Source of the DNA: Candidatus Bipolaricaulota bacterium
GTDB lineage: Bacteria > Bipolaricaulota > Bipolaricaulia > Bipolaricaulales > Bipolaricaulaceae
Reading direction: 5' to 3'
NCBI GenBank assembly: GCA_938084715.1
Contig: CALKES010000022.1
Location: forward strand, 1-44,226
Length of the DNA: 44,226 nt
Below, piece by piece: positions 18,267-25,888 of this stretch. The position numbers and the translations under genes were made by a program. The notes beneath the pieces are model-generated. The model had not been told where the DNA came from and did no database searches. It was given only the letters and a program-made list of their open reading frames with translations. Each line of letters starts with the position of its first letter. Within the stretch, counting starts at the first letter, position 1.

Positions 18267-19426
18267 GGATCGGGATCTTCACCGACACCTACGTTCCGGA
18301 CACCAACGGGGTGGTCACCGTGGTCCGCCTCATGGAGCGGGAGCTCCGGCGGGCCGGGCACGAGGTCCTCGTGTTCGCCCCCGCCCACCCCGGGTTCCGC
18401 GACGGCCGCCCGGAGGTGTTCCGCTTCCGCTCCGTCCGGTTCATCCTCTACAAGGGGATGCGCCTGGCCATCCCCTACAATCGCCGGGCGTTTTCGATCC
18501 TCCGGACCTTGGGCGTCGTCCACAGCCAGGACCCCTTCTCCGTGGGCCTCGTCGGGTTTGGGGCCTCGTTCCGGTACGGGATCCCCCACGTCCACACCTA
18601 CCACGCCCACTACGTGGAGTACCGGAAGTACCTCCCGCCCCCGCTCCGCCCCTCCCGGCGGGCGGTGGAGCGGCTGAGCCGGGTCCTCTGCAACCGCTGC
18701 GACGCGGTGATCTCCCCCTCGACCGCCACCAAGGAGGAGCTCCTTCGGTACGGGGTCCGGGTCCCGATCCACGTCCTTCCGTTCGGGGTCGACGCCGAGC
18801 TCTACCGCCGCCCAGGGGGCTGGGATCTCCGCGGGGCTCTGGGGCTCCCCCCGGACGCCGAGGTCCTCCTCTACGTGGGGCGGCTGGGATGGGAGAAGAA
18901 CGTAGAGTTCCTCCTCCGGAGCTTTCGGCTCCTGGCCGACCAGCGCCCGGGGGTCCACCTCGTCCTCATCGGGGACGGCCCCCACCGGCCGGCCCTCGAG
19001 GGGCTCGCGCGGTCCCTGGCCCTCGGGGATAGGGTCCACTTCCTCGGGCAGATGCCCTGGGAGCGCCTGGTGGACCCCTACCGCCAGGCGACCCTGTTCG
19101 TGTTCGCCTCCAAGACGGAGACCCAGGGGCTCGTGGTGGCGGAGGCGATGGCCGGGGGGACTCCCCCGGTTGCCGTGGACGCGCTCGGGGTGCGGGACCT
19201 CGTGATCCCTGGGGAGACGGGGCTCCTCGTCGAGGAGGACGAGGGGGCGTTTGCCGAGGCGTGCCTGGAGCTCCTGGCCGACCCGGGGCGCCGGAGGGAG
19301 ATGGGGCGGCGCGCCCGGGAGTGGGCCCTCGCCCACAGCGCCCAGGCCTCCGCGGCTCGGCTCCTGGAGATCTACGCCTCGCTCCTTCGCGAGCGGAGCC
19401 CGTCCCGGGTTTCCTTTCAGGCCTAA
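18263..19426 (+). CDS. Family 4 glycosyltransferase, diacylglycerol-glucosyltransferase-like
   Basis: A 387-residue GT-B glycosyltransferase of family GT4. The N-terminus [18 protein letters not shown] and the HTYHAHYVEY segment (about 113-122) resemble enzymes that transfer glucose or mannose to diacylglycerol or phosphatidylinositol. The retaining-enzyme signature E-x7-E is present in KTETQGLVVAEAM near residue 284, after a typical LYVGRLGWEKN nucleotide-sugar site. With the preceding GT2 it probably builds a membrane glycolipid. It is the last gene of the unit, ending 17 bases before the convergent NTPase gene. A short inverted repeat ACGGG...CCCGT (19426-19445) overlaps that gap but lacks a T-tract. 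Confidence 0.88.
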   Translation: MRIGIFTDTYVPDTNGVVTVVRLMERELRRAGHEVLVFAPAHPGFRDGRPEVFRFRSVRFILYKGMRLAIPYNRRAFSILRTLGVVHSQDPFSVGLVGFGASFRYGIPHVHTYHAHYVEYRKYLPPPLRPSRRAVERLSRVLCNRCDAVISPSTATKEELLRYGVRVPIHVLPFGVDAELYRRPGGWDLRGALGLPPDAEVLLYVGRLGWEKNVEFLLRSFRLLADQRPGVHLVLIGDGPHRPALEGLARSLALGDRVHFLGQMPWERLVDPYRQATLFVFASKTETQGLVVAEAMAGGTPPVAVDALGVRDLVIPGETGLLVEEDEGAFAEACLELLADPGRRREMGRRAREWALAHSAQASAARLLEIYASLLRERSPSRVSFQA

Positions 19427-19443
19427 CGGGGGCGCAGGCCCGT

Positions 19444-19953
19444 CTATCCGAGGAGGCGCACGATCTCCTCTGTCACACCCTCTCGGTTGGCGGTGCTGAT
19501 CCGGAACAGGTGATCGACCCCGTGGCGGATCCGGTAGGCCAGGGGGTGGTTGGAGGCCCGGTGGACGGTCACGAGGAGGTTTGGGGCCTCCCGGAGGGCC
19601 CGCTCTACGGCGGAGATGAAGGCCGGGGACTGGAGCTCCATCGGCCCGACCTCGTCGATCACCACGAGCTCCCGCTCCGCCAGGGCCCGCTCGATCGCCC
19701 GGACCCCGATCTCCTCGAGGTCCCGGAGGTTGAGCCGGTACCTGCCGAAGGAGGGGCCGTCCTCGAGGTGGAGGTGGGCGAGGACCCCTTCCTTCCCCGT
19801 CGCTAGATCCCGAACGGAGAACCCCACCCGCCGGCCGCACTTGCGGGTCTCGGCGGTCACCATCCCCCCGGCGGAGAGGGGGACCGCCCCTACCACCCGG
19901 GCGACAAGGGTCGACTTCCCCGACCCCGGGGCCCCGGTCACCGCGATCTTCAT
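19444..19953 (-). CDS. THEP1-family nucleoside-triphosphatase
   Basis: A 169-residue P-loop NTPase of the NTPase_1 (THEP1) family, known from archaea, thermophilic bacteria and, as a distant homologue, animals. Walker A is GAPGSGKST (residues 7-15) and Walker B is VVIDEVGPME (97-106), the family signature. TAETRKCGRRVGF is another landmark. Members hydrolyse ATP and GTP broadly in vitro, with an unclear cellular role; an RNA- or nucleotide-handling role has been proposed. It stands alone on the minus strand. The ATG (complement of 19951-19953) has no Shine-Dalgarno, but a TAGAAT lies 8 bases upstream, predicting a leaderless mRNA. Confidence 0.9.
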   Translation of the reverse strand: MKIAVTGAPGSGKSTLVARVVGAVPLSAGGMVTAETRKCGRRVGFSVRDLATGKEGVLAHLHLEDGPSFGRYRLNLRDLEEIGVRAIERALAERELVVIDEVGPMELQSPAFISAVERALREAPNLLVTVHRASNHPLAYRIRHGVDHLFRISTANREGVTEEIVRLLG

Positions 19954-19961
19954 CGGTGGGG

Positions 19962-19967
19962 ATTCTA
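19962..19967 (-). promoter_or_regulatory. -10 element of the NTPase gene (leaderless type)
   Basis: On the minus strand TAGAAT ends 8 bases before the ATG. No good -35 is visible 16-18 bases upstream. Transcription would start at or next to the start codon. Confidence 0.45.
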
Positions 19968-19974
19968 GCCCAGG

Positions 19975-20003
19975 GTGACGGGAGCGGTCCCCGCGGGTAC
20001 CGT
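19975..20003 (+). promoter_or_regulatory. Promoter of the AEC transporter gene (leaderless type)
   Basis: GTGACG (19975-19980) and TACCGT (19998-20003) with a 17-base spacer; the GTG start follows after 6 bases and no Shine-Dalgarno is present. It diverges from the NTPase promoter within a 56-base intergenic region. Confidence 0.45.
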
Positions 20004-20009
20004 TCGCCC

Positions 20010-20888
20010 GTGCTCGGCATCCTCCTCCCCACGTTCCTCCTCGTGGCGGTCGGGTGGGCCCTGGGCCGGGCTGGCCGGGTCCCCTCCCGACCCCTTGCGG
20101 CGGTGGCGTTCTGGGTTCTTTCCCCCGCCCTCATCTTCGAGGCCCTGCGGACCGCGGACCTCGGGGCGTCGGGGATCGTGATCCTGTTTGCCCTCCTCCA
20201 CGGGGTGGGGATGTTCCTCGTCTCCCTCGGGGCTGGGAGGCTCCTCTTCCCGGGGGCCCCCGACGCCCGGGCGGCGGCGTCCCTCGTCCTCACGTTTGGG
20301 AACTGCGGGAACCTCGGGCTCCCCCTGCTTCTCTTCGCCTACGGCCCGGAGGGGGTGAGGGTGGGGGCCCTGTTCCTGGCGACCCAGACGCTCCTCCTCT
20401 CGACCCTGGGGGTGGGGGCCGCGGCGTGGGGCCGGGGTGGGGTCCTGGGGCAGCTAGGGCGGGCGCCGTGGCTCTACGTCGCTGGCGCGGCGCTCCTCGT
20501 CCGGTGGACCGGGCTCCCCGAGGTCGTGGCCCGGGCAAGCGGACTCCTCGCCCAGGGGGCGATCCCCCTCTTCCTCCTCGTCCTCGGCCTCGAGCTCGCC
20601 CAGGTCCGGCAGGTCCGGGAGCTCCGGCCGGCCCTCGCCCTGGCCGCCCTCCGTCTCGCGGCGGGTTCGGCCCTCGCCTGGGGCCTCGCCGAGCTCCTCC
20701 GGCCCGAGGGCCTCCTCCGGGGGAGCCTTATCCTCGAGGGGAGCGTCCCCTCGGCGGTCAACGCCCTCCTCCTCGCCTCGAGCTACGGCCGGCGGCCCGA
20801 CCTCGCGGCCTCCGTCGTGTTCCTGTCCACCCTCCTCTCCGCGGGGACCCTCTCCCTGACCCTGTTCCTCCTTCAGGCCTTCGGCTAG
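20010..20888 (+). CDS. AEC (auxin efflux carrier) family transporter
   Basis: A 292-residue integral membrane protein with about ten hydrophobic segments in the 5+5 arrangement of the AEC family (PF03547). The family-typical central motif is seen as FGNCGNLGLPLLLFAYG (about 97-113) and the second-half counterpart as EGSVPSAVNALLLASSYG. Bacterial members export or exchange small carboxylates such as malate or malonate, but the substrate cannot be predicted here. The start is the GTG at 20010, which begins LGILLPTFLLVAVGW. An in-frame ATG at 19956 would extend across the promoter and is rejected. The stop TAG lies 12 bases before the dehydrogenase gene, which may be cotranscribed. Confidence 0.85.
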   Translation: MLGILLPTFLLVAVGWALGRAGRVPSRPLAAVAFWVLSPALIFEALRTADLGASGIVILFALLHGVGMFLVSLGAGRLLFPGAPDARAAASLVLTFGNCGNLGLPLLLFAYGPEGVRVGALFLATQTLLLSTLGVGAAAWGRGGVLGQLGRAPWLYVAGAALLVRWTGLPEVVARASGLLAQGAIPLFLLVLGLELAQVRQVRELRPALALAALRLAAGSALAWGLAELLRPEGLLRGSLILEGSVPSAVNALLLASSYGRRPDLAASVVFLSTLLSAGTLSLTLFLLQAFG

Positions 20889-20900
20889 ACTGGAAGGGCT

Positions 20901-21854
20901 ATGGCGACGATCGTGATCGCGACGGCGATGTTCCCCGAAGTGGTGGAGCGCCTGGAGCGGGCGGGGCACGGGGTGGAGGTCCGCGAAGGGGGTCTCCCCC
21001 CGGAGGCGCTGGCCCAGGTCGAGGCCCTGATCGTTCCCCTCTCCCTCAAGGTGGGGGCGGACCTCCTCGGCCAGGCGCCCAAGCTGAGGGTTGTGGCCAA
21101 CCTCGGGGTGGGGGTGGACAACATCGACCTCCGGGCCGCCGCCGAGCGGGGCGTGGCCGTGGCCAACACCCCCGAGGTCCTCACCGAGGCCACCGCCGAC
21201 CTCGGCTGGGCCCTCCTCCTGGCGGTCGCCCGAAGGATCGTCGAGGCCGACCGGGACCTCCGCGCACACGGCTTCCCCGGCTGGACGTTCCTCCCCCCCC
21301 ACCTCGGGGTGGACGTCCACGGGAAGGCCCTTGGGGTCGTGGGCTTCGGCCGGATTGGCCAGGCCGTGGCCCGCCGGGGCCGAGGCTTTGGAATGGACAT
21401 CCTCTACGCCTCCCGATCCCCGAAACCCGAGGCGGAGAGGGCCCTTTCCGCCCGGCGGGTCCCCTTGGACGAGCTCCTCGCTGAAACCGACTTCGTCGTC
21501 CTGTGCGTCCCCCTCACCTCCGAGACCCGGCACCTGATTGGAGAGAGGGAGCTTCGGCTCATGAAGCGGGAGGCGATCCTCGTCAACATCGCCCGGGGCC
21601 CGGTGGTGGACGAGGGGGCCCTCGTCCGGGCCCTCCGGGAGGGGTGGATCCGCGGGGCGGGCCTCGACGTGTTTGAGGAGGAACCCCAGGTTCACCCCGG
21701 GCTTCTCGACCTCCCGAACGTCGTCCTCACCCCCCACATCGGGTCGGCGACCGAGGCGACCCGCCGCCGGATGGCCGACCTCGCCGCGGACGCGGTCCTG
21801 GCCGTCCTGTCTGGGCGAACGCCCCCAAACCTCGTCCCCCTACCGGCCGCGTGA
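20901..21854 (+). CDS. D-2-hydroxyacid dehydrogenase (glyoxylate reductase/phosphoglycerate dehydrogenase type)
   Basis: A 317-residue NAD(P)-dependent D-isomer-specific 2-hydroxyacid dehydrogenase. The Rossmann motif is VGFGRIGQAVARR (about 139-151), and the catalytic Arg is in NIARGPVVDE, the Glu in FEEEPQVHPG, and the His in LTPHIGSAT. There is no C-terminal ACT domain, so it is not a long-form SerA. Glyoxylate/hydroxypyruvate reductase is the best fit, phosphoglycerate dehydrogenase next. GGAAGG lies 3-4 bases before the ATG, close for a Shine-Dalgarno. TAGACT (20886-20891) also ends 9 bases upstream, but it includes the preceding stop codon. Pairing with a carboxylate-type AEC carrier suggests organic-acid metabolism. 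Confidence 0.88.
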   Translation: MATIVIATAMFPEVVERLERAGHGVEVREGGLPPEALAQVEALIVPLSLKVGADLLGQAPKLRVVANLGVGVDNIDLRAAAERGVAVANTPEVLTEATADLGWALLLAVARRIVEADRDLRAHGFPGWTFLPPHLGVDVHGKALGVVGFGRIGQAVARRGRGFGMDILYASRSPKPEAERALSARRVPLDELLAETDFVVLCVPLTSETRHLIGERELRLMKREAILVNIARGPVVDEGALVRALREGWIRGAGLDVFEEEPQVHPGLLDLPNVVLTPHIGSATEATRRRMADLAADAVLAVLSGRTPPNLVPLPAA

Positions 21855-21876
21855 AACCTGGGGACCCTGGGGGGTG

Positions 21877-21882
21877 TACAAT
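21877..21882 (+). promoter_or_regulatory. -10 element before the Cys-rich protein
   Basis: TACAAT (21877-21882) directly preceded by TG, with only a weak -35 (GAAACC at 21853-21858, 18-base spacer). The Shine-Dalgarno GGAGGT (21888-21893) lies 5 bases before the ATG at 21899 and decides that start over in-frame ATGs at 21851 and 21881. Confidence 0.4.
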
Positions 21883-21898
21883 GCGCTGGAGGTGGTGT

Positions 21899-22492
21899 AT
21901 GAAGGCGAGGCTACTGGCGTTGGCCATGGTGGTGTTGGGAGGCGGTGTGGCGTGGGGGCAGTGGTGCCCTCCCCCTGGGTGGTGTCCCCCCCCTCCTCCC
22001 CCGGAACCCCCCTGCTACACGACGTTTTGGGTCGGGGAGCCGATTCAGATTGAGCTCGTCGTCCCGTGGGGGATCTTCTGCTGCAACCCCTGCGCGGGGG
22101 CGACCCTGATCACCGGCTGGACGGTGGAGGCGTTCGGCGGCGGGCTCGTGTACAGCTACGCCTTCCCCTATCCGGTGGGGGCGGACACGAAGCTCGTCTG
22201 GGATCAGAAGGACCAGGCTGGAGCCCAGGTTGGGCCGGGGTTCTACAAGATCACGGTCCTGACCACGGGCAAACCCGCGTCGATCCACGTCAAGATCGAG
22301 GAACGGACGGGGAGCTGGTGCTTCTCCAATCCCCTGTCCAAGCCGTGCGGGTTCTCCTTCTGTGATCCGTACCTCAAGCTCTCCCGGGCCCCGGCCTGCG
22401 ACCCGTGCACCTGGTCCGCCTGCGGGACGAGCTGCAATCCGTGCTGCTGGCCGCTCCTGCCGTTCCTGTTCTTCCTCGGGATCGGGAAGTGA
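21899..22492 (+). CDS. Exported cysteine- and proline-rich protein with a FlgD-Ig-like domain
   Basis: A 197-residue protein of no named family. The signal peptide is MKARLLALAMVVLGGGVAWG. The mature part contains 15 cysteines. There is a Pro-rich start with three Cys, then FCCNPC. The domain around TKLVWDQKDQAGAQVGPGFY matches the sequence habit of FlgD-Ig or Gmad-like beta sandwiches (WD..d..G..v.pG.Y). The C-terminal third has nine Cys (CFS, KPCG, FCDP, ACDPC, ACGTSC, NPCC) and ends with a hydrophobic tail WPLLPFLFFLGIG that could anchor it in a membrane. Disulfide cross-linking or metal binding is possible. It has its own -10 and Shine-Dalgarno; fpg starts 1 base after its stop. Confidence 0.75.
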   Translation: MKARLLALAMVVLGGGVAWGQWCPPPGWCPPPPPPEPPCYTTFWVGEPIQIELVVPWGIFCCNPCAGATLITGWTVEAFGGGLVYSYAFPYPVGADTKLVWDQKDQAGAQVGPGFYKITVLTTGKPASIHVKIEERTGSWCFSNPLSKPCGFSFCDPYLKLSRAPACDPCTWSACGTSCNPCCWPLLPFLFFLGIGK

Positions 22493-22493
22493 G

Positions 22494-23300
22494 GTGCCGG
22501 AGCTTCCCGACCTGGAGGTCGTAGCGGAGATCCTCGCCCCCCGGATCGCCGGCCGGACGGTCCGGGGGGTCGAGCTTCGCCGGCCGGACCTCCTCCAGAC
22601 CGGGGAGGCGAGCCTGCGGGCTCTCGCCGGGGCCGAGCTGGGGCCGGTGAGCCGGCGGGGGAAGTTCCTCCGCGTTTCGTTCGATTCTGGCCTCCACCTT
22701 GTCGTGGACCTGGGGCGTTGGGCGTGGCTCTGGCACGGTCCCGGGGTCTACCCGCCCAGCACGGATACCGACCTCCGGCTCCTCCTCGCGGATGGAACCG
22801 AGGTTCGGCTGATCGAGAGCAAGGTTCCCCGGCTTGCTGCGGTGTGGGTCCCCCGCGACCCGCTTGCCGAGCCCCCCCTGGTCGGGCTGGGGCCCGAGCC
22901 GCTGGACCCGGGGTTCACCCCCGAGGCCCTCAAGCGGGCCCTGGCCGGCCGACGGCGGACCCTCAAGCGCCTCCTCACGGATCAACGGGTGGTCGCCGGG
23001 GTTGGGGACGCCTACGCCGACGAGATCCTGTTCCAGGCGCGGCTGTCCCCGTTCCGGTTCGCCCACACCCTGAGCGGGGAGGAGGTCGAGCGGCTGTGGC
23101 GGGCGATCGGGGAGACCCTGCGCTGGGCGATCGGGGAGATCCGATCCCGGGCCGGGGGGAAGCTCATGGACCGGGAGATCCGGGACTTCTTGCCCGTCCA
23201 CGGGAAGAGGGGCGCCCCCTGCCCGGTCTGCGGGGCCCCGGTCGCCGAGGTCCAGTTCGACGAGGTGCGGACGAACTACTGCCCCGCTTGCCAGCGGTAG
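22494..23300 (+). CDS. mutM: Fpg/Nei-family DNA glycosylase (MutM type)
   Basis: Bifunctional DNA glycosylase/AP-lyase removing oxidised purines such as 8-oxoguanine. The 268-residue protein begins PELPD after the initiator, so the catalytic Pro (residue 2) and Glu (residue 3) are present, and K57 occurs in RRGKFLRV as in E. coli MutM. The helix-two-turn-helix reads VAGVGDAYADEILFQARLSP, where the usual Asn of GNIYADE is Asp. The zinc finger is CPVC...CPAC at the C-terminus. The GTG start at 22494 is required by the N-terminal proline chemistry. The TAG stop abuts the argF stop on the other strand with no base between. Confidence 0.9.
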   Translation: MPELPDLEVVAEILAPRIAGRTVRGVELRRPDLLQTGEASLRALAGAELGPVSRRGKFLRVSFDSGLHLVVDLGRWAWLWHGPGVYPPSTDTDLRLLLADGTEVRLIESKVPRLAAVWVPRDPLAEPPLVGLGPEPLDPGFTPEALKRALAGRRRTLKRLLTDQRVVAGVGDAYADEILFQARLSPFRFAHTLSGEEVERLWRAIGETLRWAIGEIRSRAGGKLMDREIRDFLPVHGKRGAPCPVCGAPVAEVQFDEVRTNYCPACQR

Positions 23301-24212
<912 letters not shown>

Positions 24213-24220
24213 GGGGTCCC

Positions 24221-24481
24221 TCAGGGGTAGTTCTTCGTGACGATGTGGGTGCTCGTCGAGGAAACCCCCTCCACCTTCCGGATCTCCTCGGTCACGATGT
24301 GGTGGAGCTCGGCGATGGAGAAGCTCGAGGGGAGTTCCTCAAACTCCAGGTAGGCGATGATGTCGTAGTCGCCGAACACGGTGTCGACGCGCTTGACGTG
24401 GGGCTTTTGGCGGATGATCTCGGCGATCTTCCCCTCGGTTGCCCCCCGGCATCGGACGAGCACGTACGCTGCTACAGGCAT
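24221..24481 (-). CDS. Stand-alone Lrp/AsnC ligand-binding (RAM) domain protein
   Basis: An 86-residue protein that consists only of the Lrp/AsnC C-terminal ligand-binding domain (PF01037); the N-terminal DNA-binding helix-turn-helix is absent. VFGDYDIIAYLEF (about 35-47) is the signature around the effector pocket. Such stand-alone RAM proteins form oligomers that bind amino acids; partners are mostly unknown. A strong Shine-Dalgarno AAGGAGG lies 8 bases before the ATG (complement of 24479-24481). It precedes argF by 8 bases, which suggests a link to amino-acid metabolism. Confidence 0.88.
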   Translation of the reverse strand: MPVAAYVLVRCRGATEGKIAEIIRQKPHVKRVDTVFGDYDIIAYLEFEELPSSFSIAELHHIVTEEIRKVEGVSSTSTHIVTKNYP

Positions 24482-24508
24482 GGACTGGGCCTCCTTCGCT
24501 TAGGGCTG

Positions 24509-24537
24509 ATGGTAGCCGCCCGTCGCCCCTCGGGCAA
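24509..24537 (-). promoter_or_regulatory. Promoter of the RAM-argF unit
   Basis: On the minus strand TTGCCC (24537-24532) and TACCAT (24514-24509) are spaced by 17 bases, followed by AAGGAGG and the ATG. Confidence 0.55.
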
Positions 24538-24543
24538 AGTTCC

Positions 24544-24573
24544 TTGGGCTCTCCACAGGGCGGGGGGTAGAAT
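24544..24573 (+). promoter_or_regulatory. Promoter of gltX (leaderless type)
   Basis: TTGGGC (24544-24549) and TAGAAT (24568-24573), 18-base spacer. The ATG of gltX begins 7 bases after the -10 and there is no Shine-Dalgarno, predicting initiation at or beside the start codon. It is back-to-back with the RAM-argF promoter. Confidence 0.55.
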
Positions 24574-24580
24574 CCCGACC

Positions 24581-25888
24581 ATGGATTCCGTTCGGGTGAG
24601 GTTCGCCCCCAGTCCCACCGGCTACCTCCACGTGGGGGGAGGGCGGACGGCCCTCTTCAACTGGCTCTACGCCCGCCACCACCGGGGAACGTTCATCCTC
24701 CGGATCGAGGACACCGACCGCACCCGGTCCACGGAGGAGGCGATCGAGCAGATCTTCGCCTCCTTGCGCTGGCTCGGCCTGGATTGGGACGAGGTCTACC
24801 GCCAGACGGACCGCTTCGACCGCCACCGCGAGGTGGGGGAGGATCTCCGGAACCGGGGCGCAGCCTACGAAGAGGGTGGGGCCCTCTGGTTCCGGGTTCC
24901 CCGGGAGGGGGCGACCACCGTCCGCGACCTCCTGGCCGGGGACGTCACTGTGCAGCACTCCGAGCTCAAGGACTTCGTGATCCTCCGCTCGGATGGGACC
25001 CCGGTGTACAACTTCGCCTGCGTGGTCGACGACCACGACATGGGGATCACCCATGTGATCCGCGGGGCAGAGCACCTCAACAACACCCCCAAACAGATCC
25101 TCCTCTACCAGGCCCTGGGGTGGGAGCCGCCCCTGTTTGCCCACGTCCCCCTCATCCTGGGGCCCGACCGCTCGAAGCTCTCCAAGCGCCACGGGGCGGG
25201 CTCGGTCCTCGACTACGACCGGCGGGGGATCCTCCCCGAGGCCCTTGTGAACTTCCTCGCCCGACTGGGGTGGTCCCACGGGGACCAGGAGGTGTTCTCT
25301 AAGGAGGAGCTCGTGGCCCTGTTCGACCTCCCTGGGGTGAACACCTCGGCCGCGGTGTTCGACGACGCGAAGCTCCTCTGGCTCAACCACGAGTGGCTCC
25401 GGCGGACGGACCCCCACCGGCTCGCGGACCTCCTCGCCGAACGGATCGTGACCCTGGGGGTGGCCGACAGACACGCCGTCGAGGCGGTGGGCCGGGAGCG
25501 GCTGGCTCGGGCGGCGGTCCTCCTCCGGGAGCGGGGGAAAACCCTCGTGGAGATGGCCGAGCGGGCGCGGCCCTACCTTCCCGGGCCGATCCCCCTCCCG
25601 CCTGAGGCGGCGGAGGTTCTCACCCCGGCGGTGGGTCCGGCCCTGGCGGCCCTTGCCGAGCGGGTCACGGCCCTCGGGGATCCCTCCCCAGCCGGGTTCG
25701 AGGCCCTCCTCAAGGGGGGGGCGGAGGACCTCGGGGTCCCGATCAAGGCCCTCGCCCCCGCGGTCCGGGTGGCGGTGACGGGGTCCCGGGTCGGGCCCGG
25801 GCTCTACGACCTCCTGTCCGTCGTCGGGCCGGAGGTGGTGGCGGACCGCCTCCGGGCGGCCGCCAGGTGGATCAAGGAGAGGCGATGA
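24581..25888 (+). CDS. gltX: Glutamyl-tRNA synthetase
   Basis: Class I synthetase charging tRNA-Glu, 435 residues, somewhat shorter than the usual 465-490. The HIGH-type motif lies in PSPTGYLHVGGGRTALFNWL and the KMSKS-type motif is KLSKRHGA, the normal GluRS form. IEDTDRTRS and HVIRGAEHLNNTPKQ are further landmarks. The shorter length comes from a compact C-terminal anticodon-binding domain. The ATG at 24581 is preferred over a 112-codon upstream extension that would cross the divergent promoters and the antisense RAM gene. Whether it is discriminating or also charges tRNA-Gln cannot be told. Its stop overlaps the next gene as ATGA. Confidence 0.95.
   Translation: MDSVRVRFAPSPTGYLHVGGGRTALFNWLYARHHRGTFILRIEDTDRTRSTEEAIEQIFASLRWLGLDWDEVYRQTDRFDRHREVGEDLRNRGAAYEEGGALWFRVPREGATTVRDLLAGDVTVQHSELKDFVILRSDGTPVYNFACVVDDHDMGITHVIRGAEHLNNTPKQILLYQALGWEPPLFAHVPLILGPDRSKLSKRHGAGSVLDYDRRGILPEALVNFLARLGWSHGDQEVFSKEELVALFDLPGVNTSAAVFDDAKLLWLNHEWLRRTDPHRLADLLAERIVTLGVADRHAVEAVGRERLARAAVLLRERGKTLVEMAERARPYLPGPIPLPPEAAEVLTPAVGPALAALAERVTALGDPSPAGFEALLKGGAEDLGVPIKALAPAVRVAVTGSRVGPGLYDLLSVVGPEVVADRLRAAARWIKERR

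Noticed and set aside
18224-20293. A 689-codon minus-strand open frame spanning GT4, the NTPase and AEC genes
   Set aside because: Its real-looking content belongs to other frames; the translation is compositionally biased and the THEP1 and AEC motifs are in different frames.
24245-24580. Upstream in-frame extension of gltX
   Set aside because: It would run antisense through the RAM gene and across the divergent promoters; the conserved N-terminus begins at 24581.
25181-25200. KLSKR in place of KMSKS in gltX as an anomaly
   Set aside because: KLSKR is the normal form of this motif in bacterial GluRS.
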